The translations under genes were made by a program, and so were the position numbers. From assembly GCF_007988825.1 (NCBI RefSeq), contig NZ_BJUW01000008.1, forward strand, positions 1 to 64,000: 64,000 nucleotides of DNA. Reading direction: 5' to 3'. Origin of the DNA: Microbacterium aerolatum. GTDB taxonomy: Bacteria > Actinomycetota > Actinomycetes > Actinomycetales > Microbacteriaceae. Shown here piece after piece: positions 26,988 through 38,117 of the stretch; position 1 is the first letter of the stretch, and each line of letters begins with the position of its first letter. The notes under the pieces were generated by a model, which had not been told where the DNA came from, searched no databases, and saw nothing but the letters and a program-made list of their open reading frames with translations.

Positions 26988-27586
26988 GCCTTGCTCCGAT
27001 ACAGATGATGCTTCGCGATGTACTGGACGACCCCGTCGGGAACGAGGTACCAGACCGGCTGATCGTCGCTCACACGCTCACGGCATGCCGTCGACGAGAT
27101 CGACAGCGCCGGCACCTCGAGCTGGCTGACGTTGTCGCTCGGGAGGCCATCCGTGCTCAGAACGTGTCCTGGACGGGAGACCGCGACGAAGTGGGCCAGC
27201 TCCCACAGTTCATCATGGTCCCTCCAACTGAGAATTTGCGCCACGGCGTCGGCGCCGCTGATGAAGAACAGCTCGGCGTCGGGACGCTGCTGCTTCAGAT
27301 CGCGGAGCGTGTCGATCGTGTAGGTGGGGCCTTCGCGGTCGATGTCGACGCGACTCACTGTGAACTGCGGGTTGGATGCCGTGGCCACCACCGTCATCAG
27401 GTAGCGGTGCTCACTGGGGGTGACGTTCGACTTCTGCCAGGGGTGGCCGGTCGGGACGAAGACGACCTCGTCGAGGTCGAAGGAATGCGCGACCTCACTC
27501 GCCGCGACCAGGTGCCCGTGGTGGATCGGATCGAACGTCCCGCCCATCACTCCGATCCGGGGGGCACGCGTGGCCGTCGTCTCCAT
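26984..27586 (-). CDS. nadD: Nicotinate-nucleotide adenylyltransferase
   Basis: Joins nicotinate mononucleotide and ATP to give deamido-NAD in NAD synthesis. The 200 residues contain [12 protein letters not shown] (residues ~15-26), the nucleotidyltransferase nucleotide-binding loop, and [11 protein letters not shown] near 165, the family ISSTxxR motif. It ends overlapping the downstream membrane-protein gene. Confidence 0.96.
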   Translation of the reverse strand: METTATRAPRIGVMGGTFDPIHHGHLVAASEVAHSFDLDEVVFVPTGHPWQKSNVTPSEHRYLMTVVATASNPQFTVSRVDIDREGPTYTIDTLRDLKQQRPDAELFFISGADAVAQILSWRDHDELWELAHFVAVSRPGHVLSTDGLPSDNVSQLEVPALSISSTACRERVSDDQPVWYLVPDGVVQYIAKHHLYRSKA

Positions 27587-27591
27587 ACGCC

Positions 27592-27816
27592 TTAGTGGCC
27601 GTGCCCTGCCCCATGGCCGTCGGCGCCATGCTTCTGCGCCCAGGCCTCGGCCTTGGCGGAGTGACGGTTGGCGACGTGACGGTACGAGAACGTGACGAGC
27701 CCCAGCACTGCGAACAGAGCCGCGGCGATCAGCCCGAAGATGAGTGTCTCCAGCGCGACGTTTCCGTGGTGCTCTGTTTCAGCGGCTGCCATCGCAATGT
27801 GTGCGACGAGGTTCAT
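27592..27816 (-). CDS. Small membrane protein with His-rich tail
   Basis: A 74-residue protein with one transmembrane helix (~24-46, [21 protein letters not shown]) and a basic then His/Gly-rich C-terminus ([12 protein letters not shown]). I do not recognise a functional family; similar small proteins stand between proA and nadD in related actinobacteria. It lies 5 nt before nadD in the same operon. The His-rich tail could bind metal, which is speculation. Confidence 0.75.
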   Translation of the reverse strand: MNLVAHIAMAAAETEHHGNVALETLIFGLIAAALFAVLGLVTFSYRHVANRHSAKAEAWAQKHGADGHGAGHGH

Positions 27817-27868
27817 CCTGACTCCGTTTCGTGACCGGGTGCGAGTAGACGCGCACCCATCCTATCGC

Positions 27869-29122
27869 TCAGCCGCGCGTCTGACCCGCCCCACGCGCCA
27901 GCCACTTCGTGCTGGTCAGCTCCGACAGCCCCATCGGGCCTCGGGCGTGGAGCTTCTGCGTCGAGATGCCGACCTCCGCGCCGAAACCGAATTCGCTGCC
28001 ATCCGTGAAGCGCGTGGATGCGTTGGCCATGACGACGGCGGAATCCACCTCGGCGAGGAAGCGCTCGGCATTGCGCGAATCGGTTGTCACGATCGACTCG
28101 GTGTGACCGGTGCTGTACTTGCGAATGTGGGCCAGCGCGTCGTCGAGCGTGTCGACGACCTTCATCGCGACGTCGAGGCTGAGGTACTCCGTCGCCCAGT
28201 CCTCCTCGGTCGCGGGGATGACGTTGCTCATGAGGCCGACGACCATGTCATCGCCGTGCACCGCCACGCCCTCGCTCTGCAGGGCGCTCGCCACCAGCGG
28301 CACCAGCCGCGGTGCCGCTTGCCGGAGCACGAGCACGGTCTCGACGGCGTTGCAGACGCTCGGCCGCTGCACCTTGGCGTTGACCACGATCTCGCGAGCC
28401 CAGTCGTCCGGGGCGGATTCGTCCAGCACGATGTGCACGTTGCCCGCGCCGGTCTCGATGACGGGCACCGTCGATTCGGTGACGACCGTCTCGATGAGGG
28501 CGGCGCTGCCGCGGGGAACCAGCACGTCGATGAGGCCGCGCCCGTGCATCAGTGCCTTGGCGCCGTCGCGCCCGAAGTCGTCGACGGTCTGCACCGCCTC
28601 CGGTGTGATGCCGGCGCTCTCGAGCGCATCCCGCATGACCTGCACGAGCACGGTGTTCGATTCGCGGGCGGCGCTGCCGCCGCGCAGTACGCTCGCGTTG
28701 CCCGAGCGGAGCGCGAGCGCCGCGATGTCGACGGTGACGTTGGGGCGTGCTTCGTAGATGGCTCCCACGACGCCGAAGGGCACGCGCACCTGCTCGAGGT
28801 TCACTCCGTTCGGCATCCGGTGTCCTCCGATGACCTGACCGACCGGGTCGTGCAGCGCGGCGATCTCGCGGACGGCGGATGCCAGCGCGGAGACGCGGGT
28901 GCCATCGAGGCGGAGACGATCGATCAGGGCATCCCCGATGCCGTTCTGACGACCGTTCTCGATGTCGCGGGCGTTGGCGGCGATGATCGTCTCGGCGTTC
29001 TCCTCGAGCGCCACGGCGATGCCTTCGAGCGCACGGCCCTTCTCATCGCTGGTCAGACGAGCGGTGGCTCGCGACGCCTCCTTGGCGCGCTCCAGCCGGT
29101 CCTGCGGAGATTCGGTGGTCAC
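27869..29122 (-). CDS. proA: Gamma-glutamyl phosphate reductase
   Basis: Reduces glutamyl-5-phosphate to glutamate-5-semialdehyde with NADPH, second step of proline synthesis. The 417 residues show the ALDH-like fold with NASVLRGGSAARESN, the catalytic Cys in RPSVCNAVETVLVLR and FGFGAEVGISTQKLHARGP near the C-terminus. It follows proB after 30 nt. Confidence 0.97.
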   Translation of the reverse strand: MTTESPQDRLERAKEASRATARLTSDEKGRALEGIAVALEENAETIIAANARDIENGRQNGIGDALIDRLRLDGTRVSALASAVREIAALHDPVGQVIGGHRMPNGVNLEQVRVPFGVVGAIYEARPNVTVDIAALALRSGNASVLRGGSAARESNTVLVQVMRDALESAGITPEAVQTVDDFGRDGAKALMHGRGLIDVLVPRGSAALIETVVTESTVPVIETGAGNVHIVLDESAPDDWAREIVVNAKVQRPSVCNAVETVLVLRQAAPRLVPLVASALQSEGVAVHGDDMVVGLMSNVIPATEEDWATEYLSLDVAMKVVDTLDDALAHIRKYSTGHTESIVTTDSRNAERFLAEVDSAVVMANASTRFTDGSEFGFGAEVGISTQKLHARGPMGLSELTSTKWLARGAGQTRG

Positions 29123-29152
29123 TCGTTCAGCTTACGAGATCCAGCCGTGCTG

Positions 29153-31777
<2,625 letters not shown>

Positions 31778-31794
31778 GTCCTAGCCTCTTCTGC

Positions 31795-32103
31795 TTACTT
31801 GATGCCGGTGATCTTGACGCGCGTGAGCTCCTGGCGGTGGCCCTGACGCTTCTTGTAGCCGGTCTTGTTCTTGTACTTCTGGATGACGATCTTCGGGCCG
31901 CGGAGGTTGCCGATGACCTCGGCGGTGACCTTGACCTTGGCCAGCTTGTCGGCGTCGGTGGTCACCGTGGCGCCGTCGACGAGGAGCACTGCGGGCAGTT
32001 CGATCTTCTCGCCCTGAGCAGCCTGAACACGATCGAGCTGAACGATCGTGCCGACCTCGACCTTCTCCTGCCGTCCACCGGCGCGCACTACTGCGTAAAC
32101 CAC
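31795..32103 (-). CDS. rplU: Ribosomal protein L21
   Basis: A component of the 50S subunit that binds 23S rRNA. 102 residues beginning [17 protein letters not shown] and ending [17 protein letters not shown]. The GTG at 32103 gives the normal length; a longer frame reaches upstream but lies in the leader. It is the first gene of the rplU-rpmA-obgE-proBA-nadD-rsfS run, with a good promoter about 150 nt upstream. Confidence 0.97.
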   Translation of the reverse strand: MVYAVVRAGGRQEKVEVGTIVQLDRVQAAQGEKIELPAVLLVDGATVTTDADKLAKVKVTAEVIGNLRGPKIVIQKYKNKTGYKKRQGHRQELTRVKITGIK

Positions 32104-32249
32104 TTGATACCTGTTTCGTTGGGGAGCGGGAAGCTCCGGAAATCTCACGGGAAGACTGTGCCTGCGTTCGTCGCAGGTCTGACGGATGCGAGCACAAGGC
32201 TGCAGCACGTCATCCTGTGGGGACGACTCAGCTCACGCACCAAGGGACT

Positions 32250-32278
32250 ACTTTACCGGATCAGGGACACTCTCGCAA
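32250..32278 (-). promoter_or_regulatory. Promoter of the rplU operon
   Basis: TTGCGA (32278-32273), 17-nt spacer, TAAAGT (32255-32250) on the minus strand. Transcription would begin near 32243, leaving a leader of about 140 nt that could carry autoregulation of L21/L27. Confidence 0.7.
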
Positions 32279-32318
32279 AGCGAAGCCAGCCCGTGTCGCC
32301 CGGCCGTAGGATCTCTGA

Positions 32319-32588
32319 GTGAGCGTACTGATCGACGACCCCATCTGGCCCGCACACGGACGTCTGTGGGCCCATCTGGTCAGTGACAGCAGCCTGGACG
32401 AGTTGCACGCCTTCGCGCGCACCAACGGCCTTCCCCCGCGGTCGTTCGACCGCGACCACTACGACGTCCCCGAAGAGGCACTCCCCCGTCTCATCGCCGC
32501 CGGCGCTGAGCACGTCGGCGGCAAGGAGCTGGTTCGACGACTGGTCGCCTCAGGACTCCGCGTCACCGCTCGGGAGCGGCGCGGGTGA
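32319..32588 (+). CDS. DUF4031 domain protein
   Basis: An 89-residue protein of the actinobacterial DUF4031 family, starting VSVLIDDPIWPAHGRLWAHL and including NGLPPRSFDRDHYDVPEE. The repeated His/Asp residues could bind a metal, but no function is known. The GTG has no ribosome site; TAGGAT (32307-32312) ends exactly 6 nt upstream, so the mRNA is probably leaderless. It is divergent from rplU, and its 3' end overlaps rne by 39 bp. Confidence 0.88.
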   Translation: MSVLIDDPIWPAHGRLWAHLVSDSSLDELHAFARTNGLPPRSFDRDHYDVPEEALPRLIAAGAEHVGGKELVRRLVASGLRVTARERRG

Positions 32589-34979
32589 TGACGACACACT
32601 CACCGGGGTGCCGGTGAGCGCTGCAGTCGTCACGCGACGCCGGTTGCGCCCCTGACCGGGAGCCTTGGGCTCCGGAAGTGCGTCCAGCACCGAGTCGAGC
32701 AGCTGCTCCGCCTCGGTCTTGGGTGAGCTGTTGCGGTCGGAGCCGCGCTTGCGGCGCGGCTTCTTGGGCCGCTCCTGGGGCGTGGCCTGCTCCGGCTCGG
32801 CGACCGGGGGCACGTCGATGATCGTCTCGACGCTCGGCGCGAGCGTGGATGCCGCGATCTGGGCGAGCGCGGACTTCGCGCCCTCGGGGATGCCGTGGGC
32901 AACGGAGCTGGCCTGCTGAGCGTTCTGGTTCTGCTGACCGTTCCCGCCGCCTCGCTGGCGCCGGCTGCCGGACTGTCCTCCACCGCTGTTGTTCGAGCGG
33001 TGCTTGACGACGGGATCGTGGTGCACGATGACACCGCGGCCGGCGCAGACTTCGCACGCCTCGCTGAAGGTCTCCAGCAGGCCGAGGCCCAGCTTCTTGC
33101 GGGTCATCTGGACCAGACCGAGCGAGGTGACCTCTGCGACCTGGTGCTTGGTGCGGTCGCGGCTCAGGCACTCCACGAGGCGGCGCAGCACGAGGTCGCG
33201 GTTGGACTCGAGGACCATGTCGATGAAGTCGACGACGATGATGCCGCCGATGTCGCGCAGTCGCAGCTGACGGACGATCTCCTCCGCCGCCTCGAGGTTG
33301 TTCTTCGTGACGGTCTCTTCGAGGTTTCCGCCGGAGCCGACGAACTTGCCGGTGTTGACGTCGACGACCGTCATGGCCTCGGTGCGGTCGATCACGAGCG
33401 ATCCGCCGGACGGCAGCCAGACCTTTCGGTCGAGAGCCTTCTCGATCTGCTCAGTGATGCGGAACGCGTCGAACGGGTCGACGTCGTCCTCGTAGGACTC
33501 GACGCGCTCGAGCAGATCCGGAGCGACGCTCTCGAGGTAGGCACGGATCGTCCGCTGCGACTCCTCGCCCTGGATGAGCATCTTCGTGAAGTCCTCGTTG
33601 AAGACGTCGCGGACGATCTTGACCAGCAGATCGGGCTCTGCGTGCAGCAGCGCGGGAGCCTGCTGGTTCTCGACCTGCTTCTGAATGTGCTCCCACTGCG
33701 AGGTGAGGCGCTGGACGTCGCGGGTCAGCTGGTCCTCGGTTGCGCCCTCGGCGGCCGTGCGGACGATGACGCCGCTGGACTCCGGGAGCACCTCCTTGAG
33801 GATGCGCTTCAGACGCGCGCGCTCGTTGTCGGGCAGTTTGCGGCTGATGCCGTTCATCGATCCGCCGGGCACGTACACGAGGTAGCGGCCTGGCAGCGAG
33901 ATCTGGCTGGTGAGGCGGGCGCCCTTGTGGCCGACCGGGTCCTTGGTGACCTGGACGAGCACGCGGTCGCCCGGCTTGAGCGCGAGCTCGATGCGGCGGG
34001 GCTGGTTGCCGGTCTCGACGCCGTCCCAGTCGACCTCGCCGGAGTACAGCACGGCGTTGCGGCCGCGGCCGATGTCGACGAACGCGGCCTCCATGCTCGG
34101 CAGCACGTTCTGCACGCGGCCGAGGTAGACGTTGCCGATGAGTGACGCGTCCTGGTTGCGAGCCACGTAGTGCTCGACGAGCACGGCGTCCTCGAGCACG
34201 CCGATCTGCGTGCGGCCGTTCTTGGAGCGGACGACCATCTTGCGGTCGACGGACTCGCGGCGCGCAAGGAACTCTGCTTCGGTCACCACAGGGCGGCGGC
34301 GACCGGCATCACGGCCGTCGCGACGACGCTGCTTCTTGGCCTCGAGACGCGTCGAGCCCTTGATCGCCTTCGGCTCGGTGATGTACTCGACGGCGCGCTG
34401 GCGCTGACGCGGTTCGTCCCGCTGGTCGTCGCCGTCGCCGCTGCCACCGCGACGGCGGCGTCCGCGGCGTCCGGAGGACGAGTCATCCTGATCGGTGTCG
34501 CGGGTGTCACGGTCGCTGTCGCGGTCACGGTCGCGTCCGGGACGAGCCGGGAGCGGAGCGATCTCGGGCGCGTAGAAGTGCAGCTGCGTCGACACCCGCG
34601 AGACGAAGACCTCGGGGATGAGGCCGAGCGAGACCGCGGTCAGCGGCTCGGGCTCAGCCGGTTTCGCGGGCTTCTCGTCGGCCTTGGGCTCGGCGGCCGG
34701 CTCGGTGGCAGCGCCGGCCTCTGAACTCGCAGCGTCGGTCCCTGAGCTTGTCGAAGCGTCCGCCGGTGCTTCGACAGGCTCAGCATCCGGCTGGGTCGCA
34801 GCATCCGGCTCGGCCGCCGACTCGGCCTCAGCAGGCGACTCGGCTTCCACCGACTCGGCCTCGGCGGCAGCCGGAGAATCCGCCTGCGCGTCCGTCACCG
34901 CCGAAGCGCCCGGTGTTACCGGAGTCGCTGCGTTCTCGTCGAGGGTAGGGGCGTTGTTGTCATTCGTCTCATCGGCCAT
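32550..34979 (-). CDS. rne: Ribonuclease E/G
   Basis: An endoribonuclease that starts mRNA decay and processes rRNA and tRNA. Of 809 residues, ~1-250 are a disordered acidic then Arg-rich extension (including [17 protein letters not shown]). The catalytic part follows: S1-type segment with IGNVYLGRVQNVLPSMEAAF, DNase I-like motifs TVVDVNTGKFVGSGGN and GGIIVVDFIDM with the metal-binding Asp residues, and the zinc-link CEVCAGRG. The C-terminal ~150 residues are again low-complexity. A REP-like palindrome lies in frame in the N-terminal extension (residues ~65-80). The gene end overlaps DUF4031. Confidence 0.95.
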   Translation of the reverse strand: MADETNDNNAPTLDENAATPVTPGASAVTDAQADSPAAAEAESVEAESPAEAESAAEPDAATQPDAEPVEAPADASTSSGTDAASSEAGAATEPAAEPKADEKPAKPAEPEPLTAVSLGLIPEVFVSRVSTQLHFYAPEIAPLPARPGRDRDRDSDRDTRDTDQDDSSSGRRGRRRRGGSGDGDDQRDEPRQRQRAVEYITEPKAIKGSTRLEAKKQRRRDGRDAGRRRPVVTEAEFLARRESVDRKMVVRSKNGRTQIGVLEDAVLVEHYVARNQDASLIGNVYLGRVQNVLPSMEAAFVDIGRGRNAVLYSGEVDWDGVETGNQPRRIELALKPGDRVLVQVTKDPVGHKGARLTSQISLPGRYLVYVPGGSMNGISRKLPDNERARLKRILKEVLPESSGVIVRTAAEGATEDQLTRDVQRLTSQWEHIQKQVENQQAPALLHAEPDLLVKIVRDVFNEDFTKMLIQGEESQRTIRAYLESVAPDLLERVESYEDDVDPFDAFRITEQIEKALDRKVWLPSGGSLVIDRTEAMTVVDVNTGKFVGSGGNLEETVTKNNLEAAEEIVRQLRLRDIGGIIVVDFIDMVLESNRDLVLRRLVECLSRDRTKHQVAEVTSLGLVQMTRKKLGLGLLETFSEACEVCAGRGVIVHHDPVVKHRSNNSGGGQSGSRRQRGGGNGQQNQNAQQASSVAHGIPEGAKSALAQIAASTLAPSVETIIDVPPVAEPEQATPQERPKKPRRKRGSDRNSSPKTEAEQLLDSVLDALPEPKAPGQGRNRRRVTTAALTGTPVSVSSSPAPLPSGDAES
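34737..34783. repeat. REP-like palindrome (family B) inside rne
   Basis: CTGAGCTTGTCGAAGC (34742-34757) faces GCTTCGACAGGCTCAG (34768-34783): a 16-bp inverted repeat with one mismatch and a short loop. The left arm is preceded by GGTCC, as in the other family B copies. It is translated in frame as part of the disordered rne N-terminus. Confidence 0.8.
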
Positions 34980-35258
34980 CTCTGGCGTACTCCCTGCGCG
35001 GGCACTGGGTGCCGCGAAATCTCGTGCGGCACCTGCGGTGCCGCGAACTCACTCGGTTTGCGACCGGCTCATGGCTCTGATCGCGAGGGGCATTGGACCC
35101 CGAAGTCTGCGTCGATGCGTAGAACGGCGGCGCCGAGCGGTGCATCACACGCCATTATCGCACCATGTCGCCCACTTCGTGGCATTCGGGGTTCCAACAG
35201 CCTGTTTCACCGGCCCGCTTCACGCCACATCCATAGCGGACGCTGAGATAATCCCGAT
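34980..35258. other. rne leader and divergent rne/VKOR region
   Basis: No gene seen. It contains a perfect 7-bp hairpin GCGGCAC-CTGCG-GTGCCGC (35026-35044) in what would be the rne 5' untranslated region, preceded by related GGCAC/GTGCC elements; RNase E leaders often carry structures used for autoregulation. A GATAAT box on the minus strand near 35155 may be the rne -10 region, which would make the leader about 170 nt long. The VKOR promoter lies at the right end. Confidence 0.5.
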
Positions 35259-35261
35259 ATG
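35247..35261 (+). promoter_or_regulatory. Leaderless start of the VKOR gene
   Basis: GATAAT (35247-35252) ends exactly 6 nt before the ATG at 35259, with no Shine-Dalgarno, so transcription probably begins at or next to the start codon. Confidence 0.6.
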
Positions 35262-35876
35262 AGCGAGCAGCGCACCCGCCCCGTGTTCTATGCCGTCTGG
35301 CTGATCATCGCCGGCGTCGTCGGCTGGTGGGCGGCGTTCCAGCTGACGCTCGACAAGTTCATCCAGCTCGCGAACCCCGACGCCGACCTCAGCTGCAACG
35401 TCAGCGTGATGATCCAGTGCGGCAAGAACCTCGGTTCCTGGCAGGGCGAGGTGTTCGGCTTCCCGAACCCGATCATCGGGCTCGCCGGCTGGATGGCGCC
35501 CATCGTGGTGGGCGTCGCCGTGCTCGCCGGCGCGCGCTTCCCCCGCTGGTTCTGGGCGACGTTCGGTGCCGGCATCCTGTTCGCCTTCGGCCTGGTCTGC
35601 TGGCTCATCGCTCAGAGCCTGTATGCGCCGAACCTCGGCGTGCTGTGCCCGTGGTGCATGCTCACGTGGGCGGTGACGATCCCGACTTTCTTCGCCACGG
35701 TGGTCCACCTGTTCCGCAACGGGACGCTCAGCCGCTCGGAGAAGGTGCAGGAGCGCGCCGGACGCCTGATGGCGTGGGTGCCGCTCGCGACGATCCTCGC
35801 GTACGCCGTCGTCATCCTGCTGGCGCAGCTGCGCGGCCTCGACCTGCTCGGCGAGGTCGTCGGAATGATCTTCTGA
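35259..35876 (+). CDS. Vitamin K epoxide reductase (VKOR) family protein
   Basis: A membrane disulfide-forming enzyme that in actinobacteria reoxidises a DsbA-like protein and passes electrons to menaquinone. The 205 residues have about five hydrophobic segments. The redox cysteines are in CNVSVMIQC (the loop pair) and LCPWCM (the active-site CxxC). No DsbA gene is adjacent. A bidirectional terminator follows. Confidence 0.92.
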   Translation: MSEQRTRPVFYAVWLIIAGVVGWWAAFQLTLDKFIQLANPDADLSCNVSVMIQCGKNLGSWQGEVFGFPNPIIGLAGWMAPIVVGVAVLAGARFPRWFWATFGAGILFAFGLVCWLIAQSLYAPNLGVLCPWCMLTWAVTIPTFFATVVHLFRNGTLSRSEKVQERAGRLMAWVPLATILAYAVVILLAQLRGLDLLGEVVGMIF

Positions 35877-35884
35877 ACAACGCA

Positions 35885-35923
35885 GAAGCCCGCCGGCTCC
35901 CGTGAGGGATGCCGGCGGGCTTC
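35885..35923. terminator. Bidirectional terminator between VKOR and ndk
   Basis: A perfect 13-bp hairpin GAAGCCCGCCGGC/GCCGGCGGGCTTC (35885-35897 with 35911-35923), 13-nt loop, between convergent genes; the ends of the stem supply short T-rich flanks on both strands. Confidence 0.85.
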
Positions 35924-35929
35924 GTGGTC

Positions 35930-35953
35930 GGTCCCTGAGTCCGTCGAAGGGTC
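35930..35953. repeat. Family B repeat at the ndk stop codon
   Basis: Matches GGTCCCTGAGnCnGTCGAAGGGTC. Its right end supplies the first two bases (on the plus strand) of the ndk stop codon at 35952-35954. Confidence 0.7.
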
Positions 35954-36368
35954 AGGAGAACCAGATGCCCAGCTCGCGCTGAGCGGACTCGGGGCTGTCG
36001 GAACCGTGGACGAGGTTCTGCTGCACAGCGAGGCCCCAGTCGCGGCCGAAGTCGCCGCGGATCGTTCCGGGGGCTGCCGTGGTCGGGTCTGTGGTGCCCG
36101 CCAGCGAGCGGAAGCCCTCGATGACGCGGTTGCCGGCGAGGCGGATCGCCACGGACGGGCCGGACATCATGAACTCGAGCAGCGGCTCGTAGAACGGCTT
36201 GCCCTCGTGCTCGGCGTAGTGGGCGGCGAGGCGGTCGCGGTCGGGCTCGACCAGGCGGATGTCGACGAGCGCGTAGCCCTTTGCCTCGATGCGGGCCAGG
36301 ATCGAGCCGGTGAGGCCGCGGGCGACGCCGTCGGGCTTGACGAGGACGAGGGTTTCTTCGGTGGCCAT
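35952..36368 (-). CDS. ndk: Nucleoside diphosphate kinase
   Basis: Balances nucleoside triphosphates by phosphate transfer. The 138 residues contain TLVLVKPDGVARGLTG, the active-site His within NLVHGSDSPESAQRE, and FSS-type C-terminus ELGIWFS. ATG 36368 starts 1 nt after the DUF4233 stop; a longer frame to 36464 lies inside DUF4233 and is rejected. The stop codon is within a family B repeat. Confidence 0.97.
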   Translation of the reverse strand: MATEETLVLVKPDGVARGLTGSILARIEAKGYALVDIRLVEPDRDRLAAHYAEHEGKPFYEPLLEFMMSGPSVAIRLAGNRVIEGFRSLAGTTDPTTAAPGTIRGDFGRDWGLAVQQNLVHGSDSPESAQRELGIWFS

Positions 36369-36369
36369 G

Positions 36370-36768
36370 TCAGTCGCTCTCTGTGTGAGTATCGGTTTCG
36401 TACGTGTTCTGATTCGCGTCGGCGGGACGTCGTGTGTCCAACCGGGCCCCCATGATCGTCGCATACGCCCACATGCCTCCGAAAACGAGCACCACGAGGA
36501 GGATGGCGGGAACGAAGATCGCGGAGAGCGCCACGATTCCCTGCAGCACCCATCCGGCGGCGATGGCCCAGGGCTTGGCGATCATGCCGGCGAGGGCGAT
36601 CATCGTGAGCGCCACGACGCTGCCTCCGACGACACCCCACCACTGCGGGACGGGTTCGGGCAGGGTCTTCAGACCGAAGATCACGAGGCCGGCGAGGAAG
36701 ACCACGATCGCCTCGAAGCCGAGCACGATCGGGGCGAGTTTCTGCACCAGGGTGCGCTGGGCTCTCAT
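36370..36768 (-). CDS. DUF4233 membrane protein
   Basis: A 132-residue actinobacterial membrane protein of unknown function with four hydrophobic segments (~12-115). It is nearly always found between folC and ndk in actinobacteria, as here. ATG 36768 overlaps the folC stop (ATGA), which decides the start. The acidic C-terminus is unlikely to be structured. Confidence 0.9.
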   Translation of the reverse strand: MRAQRTLVQKLAPIVLGFEAIVVFLAGLVIFGLKTLPEPVPQWWGVVGGSVVALTMIALAGMIAKPWAIAAGWVLQGIVALSAIFVPAILLVVLVFGGMWAYATIMGARLDTRRPADANQNTYETDTHTESD

Positions 36769-38117
36769 GCGCGCCACCCCGACTTCCAGTCCTCTTCCTC
36801 GGAGAGGGCGATGGCCTCCCCTGCGAGCACGACCGATCCTGCGATCACGACGGCGCGGCGGTCGGACGATGCCGCCCATTCGCGCGCGGCGTCCGCGGCA
36901 TCCGCCAGCGACGGGTGCACGGTCGCCCGGTACCCGGCATTCTCGACCAGGTCGGCGATGGCATCCGCGTCGTTCGCTCGGTCGGACTCTGGCGCCGTGG
37001 CGAAGACGTGCGCGGCCGCGGGCGCGAGGTGCGCGATGATGCCGGCGGCATCCTTGTCGGCGAGGACGCCGAGCACGAGCCCCCACTCGTCGAAGTCGAA
37101 GCTGTCATCCAGCGACTGCGCGAGCGCCTCGGCCCCGTGCGGATTGTGGGCGGCGTCGACGACCACCGTCGGCGCGATGCCCAGCAGCTGCAGTCGTCCG
37201 GGAGATGTCGCGCCCTGCAGTCCGTCGGTGATGATGTCGTCGGCGATGCGCTGCGAACGCGCGCCGATGAGCGACTCGACCGCAGCGACCGCGAGAGCGG
37301 CGTTGTGACCCTGGTGCGCACCGTACAGCGGCAGGTACTCCTCGACGTACGCTCCGGCGAGCCCGCGGATCGTCAGAAGCTGACCGCCGACAGCCAGCTT
37401 CTGCTCGCTCAGCCCGAACTCGTCGCCGTCGAACGCGATCGTGGCGTTCTTCTCCGCAGCCACGCGGCGCAGGACCTCGGCGGCCTCGGCGGGCTGCTGC
37501 GCCGAGACGACGGCCGCGCCCTCCTTGATGATGCCGGCCTTGACCTCGGCGATCTTCGCGATCGTGTCGCCGAGGCGGTCGGCGTGGTCGATGGCGATCG
37601 GCGCGAACACGGCGACGTCGCCGTCGGCGGTGTTCGTCGAGTCCCACGCGCCTCCCATGCCCACCTCGAGCACCAGCACGTCGACGGGGGCGTCGGATGC
37701 CGCGACGAAGGCGACCACGGTGAGGAGCTCGAAGAAGGTCAGCGGTGCTTCGCCAGCTGCCTCAAGCTCCGCGTCCACGATTCCGACGAACGGCTCGATC
37801 TCGTCCCAGGCGTCCGCGATCGCGGCATCCGCAATGGGTTCGCCGTCGATCATGACGCGCTCGGTGAACCGCTCCAGGTGCGGGCTGGTGAACAGGCCAG
37901 TGCGCAGTCCGTGCGCACGCAGCAGGCTCTCGACGATGCGCGCGGTGGATGTCTTGCCGTTCGTGCCGGTGATGTGCACGACGCGGTAGGTGCGCTGCGG
38001 ATCGTCGAGCAGTTCGAGAATGCGGGCGGTGCGCTCCTTGCGGGGCTGCACCCACCGCTCCCCTGCTCGCGAGAGCAGTGCTTCGTATACGGCGTCGGCG
38101 CGATCGCGGTCAGACAT
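36765..38117 (-). CDS. folC: Dihydrofolate synthase/folylpolyglutamate synthase
   Basis: Adds glutamate to dihydropteroate and to folates. The 450 residues contain the P-loop [17 protein letters not shown] near residue 50, [23 protein letters not shown] and the C-terminal-domain motif [12 protein letters not shown]. It overlaps the ileS stop by 8 nt. With pabB at 5-6.7 kb this is a second folate gene in the window, though not in the same operon. Confidence 0.96.
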   Translation of the reverse strand: MSDRDRADAVYEALLSRAGERWVQPRKERTARILELLDDPQRTYRVVHITGTNGKTSTARIVESLLRAHGLRTGLFTSPHLERFTERVMIDGEPIADAAIADAWDEIEPFVGIVDAELEAAGEAPLTFFELLTVVAFVAASDAPVDVLVLEVGMGGAWDSTNTADGDVAVFAPIAIDHADRLGDTIAKIAEVKAGIIKEGAAVVSAQQPAEAAEVLRRVAAEKNATIAFDGDEFGLSEQKLAVGGQLLTIRGLAGAYVEEYLPLYGAHQGHNAALAVAAVESLIGARSQRIADDIITDGLQGATSPGRLQLLGIAPTVVVDAAHNPHGAEALAQSLDDSFDFDEWGLVLGVLADKDAAGIIAHLAPAAAHVFATAPESDRANDADAIADLVENAGYRATVHPSLADAADAAREWAASSDRRAVVIAGSVVLAGEAIALSEEEDWKSGWRA

